From: Mesostigma viride
Taxonomy: Eukaryota; Streptophyta; Mesostigmatophyceae; Mesostigmatales; Mesostigmataceae
Assembly (NCBI GenBank): GCA_009746045.1
Contig: RPFO01001664.1
Location: forward strand, 1-25,934
DNA: 25,934 bases
Direction: 5' to 3'
Of this stretch, positions 23,076 through 25,934 are shown piece after piece (position 1 is the stretch's first letter; every line of letters begins with the position of its first letter). A program made the position numbers and the translations under genes. Below the pieces are notes generated by a model. That model searched no databases. It was not told the DNA's origin and worked only from the letters and a program-made list of their open reading frames with translations.

Positions 23076-23525
23076 CTAGTGTGCATCTCCCTCGTCATTA
23101 TCCTCATGCTCCTTATCATCATCATCACCATCATTGTGCCCATCCTTGGCATCCACGTCCTTAGGATCATCGTCCTTGGGATCATCGTCCAACGGGATTG
23201 CATTGTCGTCGTCGACACCCTCGATGGCTCGCTTCACAGAGGCCTGCCACGCCTCCTTCTCGGCACGGAGTGCTTCCAGCTCGGCCATGATCTCTTGCTG
23301 CTTCCTCTCGCTAGCCCTGAGCTTCATGCCGATGGCCATCGCAGCCCGCTGGGGATCCTCAAACATCTGGCCGTGGCCTGCGCTCTTGGGGTTCTCCCCG
23401 CCGAGCTTGCTTGGAATGGTTGTAGGGGTGCGCTCGCGCGAAACCTGCTCGGTCTTCGTGCGCTTGTAGGCAGGCTCGCTCCCCCCTCCGCCTGCCCCGC
23501 CTTCTCCTGCATGACAGCCATCCAT
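23076..23525 (-). CDS. Coiled-coil, acidic-tailed C-terminal part of the 23995 gene
   Basis: 149 aa as read from an ATG at 23525, but the first 15 residues are antisense-like and the real reading starts near GSEPAYKRTKTEQ. It continues in a short coiled coil (KQQEIMAELEALRAEKEAW) and a very acidic Asp-rich tail with DDPKD repeats (23100-23200). The frame 23324-23995 enters this frame by a -1 step at the C6 run at 23481-23486 (plus strand), so the pair is most probably one gene of about 306 residues. Acidic tails of this kind occur in chromatin- or capsid-associated proteins, but nothing specific is recognised. Confidence 0.55.
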   Translation of the reverse strand: MDGCHAGEGGAGGGGSEPAYKRTKTEQVSRERTPTTIPSKLGGENPKSAGHGQMFEDPQRAAMAIGMKLRASERKQQEIMAELEALRAEKEAWQASVKRAIEGVDDDNAIPLDDDPKDDDPKDVDAKDGHNDGDDDDKEHEDNDEGDAH

Positions 23526-23995
23526 GCCGTTCTGATAGCAACGTGGTTCGTGCCAAACTTCTTAGCAAACTGGGCGGACTGCGTTCCAGTGAAGGTGTTG
23601 CAGAAATTGATGATCATCTCGTTGCATCCAGGCTCAAAATGTGAGATGGGCAGCCAGTCAAAACGCTGGAGCGATTTGCCCTGGCGGTTGGCCTTCTGCC
23701 TCTCCTCGTCTGTGTAAAACCACTCCACAAGGAGCTCAACAACATTGTCGACCATCTTTGCGTCTATTATTTTGGACACGTCAAAGTGGTCGTACGAGTC
23801 ATTATTCGCATCTTCAGCAGGCGCCTTGCTGCCTGAAGCGCGTTTCTTGTCACGATTGTCCGCCCTCACACCCCTCTCTGCAACGTTCATTTCCTTTTCT
23901 TTTGTTCTAACATCCTCGTCCAGGCGCTTGCCTACGAGAGTGAAAATCGTCTCGTAAGACGCCCTATTTATCAGCTGTGCAAGGTTGTCCTTCAT
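23324..23995 (-). CDS. Hypothetical protein, N-terminal part, frame break at C6
   Basis: 223 aa as read. The start is the ATG at 23995. Residues 1-165 read well: a helical beginning (NLAQLINRASYETIFTLVG), a charged basic region (RADNRDKKRASGSK), then a globular part (IIDAKMVDNVVELLVEWFY; FEPGCNEMIINFCNTF; FAKKFGTNHVAIRTAWMAVM). After the G6 run on the coding strand (23481-23486) the frame gives Ser/Arg/Pro-rich filler and stops at 23324. The natural continuation is the frame 23076-23525. No family recognised. No TATAAAA is obvious upstream, unlike its right-half neighbours. Confidence 0.6.
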   Translation of the reverse strand: MKDNLAQLINRASYETIFTLVGKRLDEDVRTKEKEMNVAERGVRADNRDKKRASGSKAPAEDANNDSYDHFDVSKIIDAKMVDNVVELLVEWFYTDEERQKANRQGKSLQRFDWLPISHFEPGCNEMIINFCNTFTGTQSAQFAKKFGTNHVAIRTAWMAVMQEKAGQAEGGASLPTSARRPSRFRASAPLQPFQASSAGRTPRAQATARCLRIPSGLRWPSA

Positions 23996-24460
23996 CTTTG
24001 CCTGTCGACGGCTATGGAGTTTAATTCATCCCACCCATTATTATTAAATTCCTTTGCATTGCGGCTAGGGGCCGAGCATGCATTGTGCAAGGGCCAATTG
24101 GCCCAGTGCCTAGCGCCGCTCCGTGGGTACTTTGACAGTAATTAGCATTGGTCAAGTGCGCGTACTTTGTCAGTAATTAAATTTGCACAAGTCCCGAGCA
24201 CCGTGTCATACGCCCTTACTTCTGTCGTACGCAGTACCGGCGCGGCGTTAGGCGTGTTTCTGTGCAAAGTCCCGAATTTTCACCAAGTCCTGGGCACTAA
24301 GGGGGCCGTGCTAGTAAGTGTAGCTCCTAAACGGCTAAGTCTTTTTGAATTCTGTCACTTGCACCCTGTTTTGTATGCTCAGTATATGCTACGTACCTAT
24401 TGCATTTGTTAATTGGCCTATTTATAATGCATGAGATGTGAGGACTCTTTGTTTACGTAA
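23996..24460. promoter_or_regulatory. Gene-free stretch with short direct repeats
   Basis: No convincing gene; an 81-codon TTG-started frame here lacks support. GTACTTTG(A/T)CAGTAATTA is repeated at 24127-24144 and 24162-24179 (35-bp period). The block AACGGCTAAGT, then TTGTTAATT (about 24331-24415), also occurs near 25560-25615. It presumably holds the promoter of the 23995 gene. Confidence 0.35.
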
Positions 24461-24635
24461 ACGCTTTTATTAGAAAATAAAATACAGTAATCATTTCAAC
24501 ACTCCTTTTCTCAATGTAGGAGTGGAAGTACTTATTTGTACATCGCATGCGCCTTCCTCCGTTCATGGCTTGGCTTCAAAAGGCTGCACTCCCTGCAGCT
24601 GACATAGCCATTGGCCAGTTGGTTCTTCCACACGT

Positions 24636-25250
24636 CTAACTCCCAATTGCACAGTTCCTCCATCTTCTGCATCCGGGGGGGCGGTGGTGAGGAGCCACGC
24701 TTGTCTCGAGGGCCTTGCGCACCGCCTCCTTCATGCGATTGATGAGCTCGAGACCGTGCTCTTCTGCCGTGCGTTCCTTCTCGAGATCCGGCACGGACTT
24801 GATGTACTCGTGAGCGACAAGGTCAGCGTCGTGTCCGAAGACGATGACAGCCCAGAACATCTTGTCAAACACATTCTGGGCAAGGCACGCCAGATGCTTC
24901 CTGTAGCAGTGAGCCTCGGCGACCCACCTCTTCGCTTGACGGAGAAAGATATAGGGCTTCTTGCCAATCAGCAACCGCTTGCACATCTTGAGATCGCATG
25001 AAGTCATGTGGCGCAGCTCGCCAGGGTTCCTTCGGCGTCTGCGGGAGCGCATCTGAATCTCCTTCTCAATGGCATTCAGCAGCTCAGTGGCTTCGATCGT
25101 CTTTTCCTCTTTCACCTTCTCAAACTGGACCTGCGTGGCCTTGTTGATTCCACACAGTTTGGGCCACGAGAGCTCCACGAGGCGGTGCACGATTTCTGCA
25201 GGCAGGCTGTCGAAGGTGGCAGCCATAGCTGGTTTCGCGGAGTCAGCCAT
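24636..25250 (-). CDS. F-box-like protein, right-half paralogue
   Basis: 204 aa from the ATG at 25250; the second ATG at 25226 has the same agctATGGCTG context, and homology to 11122-11766 starts there, so it may be the real start. F-box-like region: SLPAEIVHRLVELSWP, then CGINKATQ. The rest is helical and basic (EIQMRSRRRRRNPGE), with a VFGHDADLVAHEYIKSVPDL segment. At the G7 run at 24675-24681 (plus) the frame drifts into PHHRPPGCRRW and stops. The -1 frame continues with a helix and a CREC zinc-like motif (VSCRECSLLKPSHERRK) to the TAA at 24532-24534. The natural gene is therefore probably 24532-25226/25250. A likely SCF adaptor. Confidence 0.65.
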   Translation of the reverse strand: MADSAKPAMAATFDSLPAEIVHRLVELSWPKLCGINKATQVQFEKVKEEKTIEATELLNAIEKEIQMRSRRRRRNPGELRHMTSCDLKMCKRLLIGKKPYIFLRQAKRWVAEAHCYRKHLACLAQNVFDKMFWAVIVFGHDADLVAHEYIKSVPDLEKERTAEEHGLELINRMKEAVRKALETSVAPHHRPPGCRRWRNCAIGS

Positions 25251-25733
25251 AGCTGTTTTCGTGGTAGTGGTGGATGGAGAGGAGGATAGCTGCGAGAGTT
25301 GTTGCGTCTCGCGACTTAATAGACGAAGGGATATCCACAGCTGCCACGGGATTGGTCCGCGTCCTGTGGATAAGCGCGGCGCGAGCGCGACGCGCGCGTC
25401 CTGTGGATAAGCGCGGCGCAAATACGGAACGGCGCGGCGCGAGTACGGACCGGTGCACGTCCACGGGATTCTGCCACGTGGCACGTGCCATTCCCCGTGG
25501 TGACGGCGCCAGAAGTATAAATATAAAACCGCGCCAAATTCAAATTTTTGCCAAGTCTCAACGGCTAAGTATTATTAAATTTGGACACTTGGGACGTGTG
25601 CAATTGTTAATTTTACTTTGATTGCAAGCATGGAAAATAAGACATGATGTTCGTGTGAATTGTTTTCATTAAAAATATAATTACTCTTTAATTGTACACA
25701 AGTCCACGGGACTAGAGAGATTCTCTGAACTAT
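25251..25733. promoter_or_regulatory. Promoter region with CCTGTGGATAAGCGCGGCGC repeats
   Basis: No gene. On the plus strand, CCTGTGGATAAGCGCGGCGC occurs at about 25363 and 25398, followed by further CGCGGCGCGAGTACGGA-like copies and CCACGGGA at 25340 and 25461. Towards the minus gene there is a TATTAAG box (25315-25321). TATAAATATAAAA at 25514-25527 faces plus with no plus gene behind it and may serve an RNA or be read on the minus strand as TTTATATTTATA. The minus-strand 3' element of the last gene is at 25663-25680. Confidence 0.4.
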
Positions 25734-25934
25734 TTACAGGGCACGCGGGGCGGCCAGTTGGTTCATGACAGCTGCATAGCAGGACTCTGCGGAGTCGTAG
25801 CGGAAAAACGGGAAGCACAGGTCGTGCTTGGAGTCCTTGCCCTCGCAGATGGGGCAGGAGACACTCTTGGTGCCAGCCTCCCGCAGAGTGTCGAGGACGC
25901 ACTCGCTGCAGACGACGTCGTTGTCGATGCTGTG
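25734..25934 (-). CDS. C-terminal part of a CxxC/RING-like zinc protein, cut by window edge
   Basis: 66 codons plus the stop are visible; the start lies beyond the window. The visible part has VVCSECVLDTL and, 20 residues later, SCPICEGKDSKHDLCF, that is CxxC, CPIC and a following His/Cys, which resembles the second half of a RING or treble-clef zinc site. It ends in a mixed helix (SCYAAVMNQLAAPRAL). CPIC is common in RING-type ubiquitin ligases, but the N-terminal ligands cannot be seen, so this is only suggestive. The gene ends in the shared minus-strand AATGAAA element about 55 nt downstream. A different frame over the same bases is Arg/Pro/Leu-rich and is a shadow. Confidence 0.6.
   Translation of the reverse strand, partial: HSIDNDVVCSECVLDTLREAGTKSVSCPICEGKDSKHDLCFPFFRYDSAESCYAAVMNQLAAPRAL

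Noticed and set aside
24167-24412. 81-codon plus frame
   Set aside because: TTG start, no leader signals, lies in a repeat-bearing non-coding stretch.
1-25250. Programmed -1 ribosomal frameshifting as the main explanation
   Set aside because: Only the C10, G6 and similar runs are slippery; no common heptamer or following pseudoknot is evident, so missing bases are simpler.

Overview
This window looks like part of a large eukaryotic DNA virus genome (Nucleocytoviricota-like), either free or integrated. The evidence is dense, intronless, mostly short genes on both strands with tiny or negative spacing; a KilA-N protein; F-box-like proteins; a C-terminal J-domain; an SprT-like metalloprotease; a GT14-like glycosyltransferase; a small two-helix membrane protein of a type I recall as widespread in these viruses; and a virus-style intronless tRNA-Ile(UAU). 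No Shine-Dalgarno pattern or bacterial operon logic is visible. The exact family cannot be fixed from this window.

Left part (about 1-14.77 kb): AT-rich intergenic gaps and small genes. Its hallmark is a mini zinc-knuckle, C-x9-C-x(9-11)-C-x2-H, seen seven times in about 10 kb (3868-4542, 7352-7648, 7959-8273, 8988-9488, 10151-10579, 10619-10861, 13027-13389). It is usually N-terminal, often followed by a basic HRxR signature, and joined to different partners: F-box-like, J-domain, SprT-like protease or nothing. A KilA-N gene, a GT14-like gene, membrane proteins and the tRNA lie among them.

Right part (about 14.77-25.93 kb): longer, GC-richer genes with eukaryote-like promoters. TATA-like boxes lie 81-87 bp upstream of the ATG, followed by CT-rich leaders and an ATGGC start context. 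The promoters carry clustered GTAACCG and CCGTGGA elements. Several transcripts seem to end at a shared TATTTTTAATGAAA-like element. Products include CxxC zinc proteins, a protein with an HMG-box-like tail, a coiled-coil protein, an acidic-tailed protein, an F-box protein and a duplicated small membrane protein. The F-box protein at 24636-25250 is a paralogue of the left-hand one at 11122-11766, so both parts appear to belong to one genome.

Between 15.99 and 17.46 kb lies a gene-free imperfect inverted repeat about 1.4 kb long. Its centre is a symmetric six-copy AT-rich array with spacings of 41-53-53-53-41 bp, followed by a 28-bp tandem repeat. This is the most unusual structure here and looks like a replication origin, recombination site or other cis-acting element.

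Caution: at about eleven places a clearly coding frame breaks and resumes in the -1 frame, often at a G or C run. The uniform sign suggests missing single bases in the consensus, though slippage or real decay is possible. Affected genes are listed as the open frames present, with the likely continuation stated.
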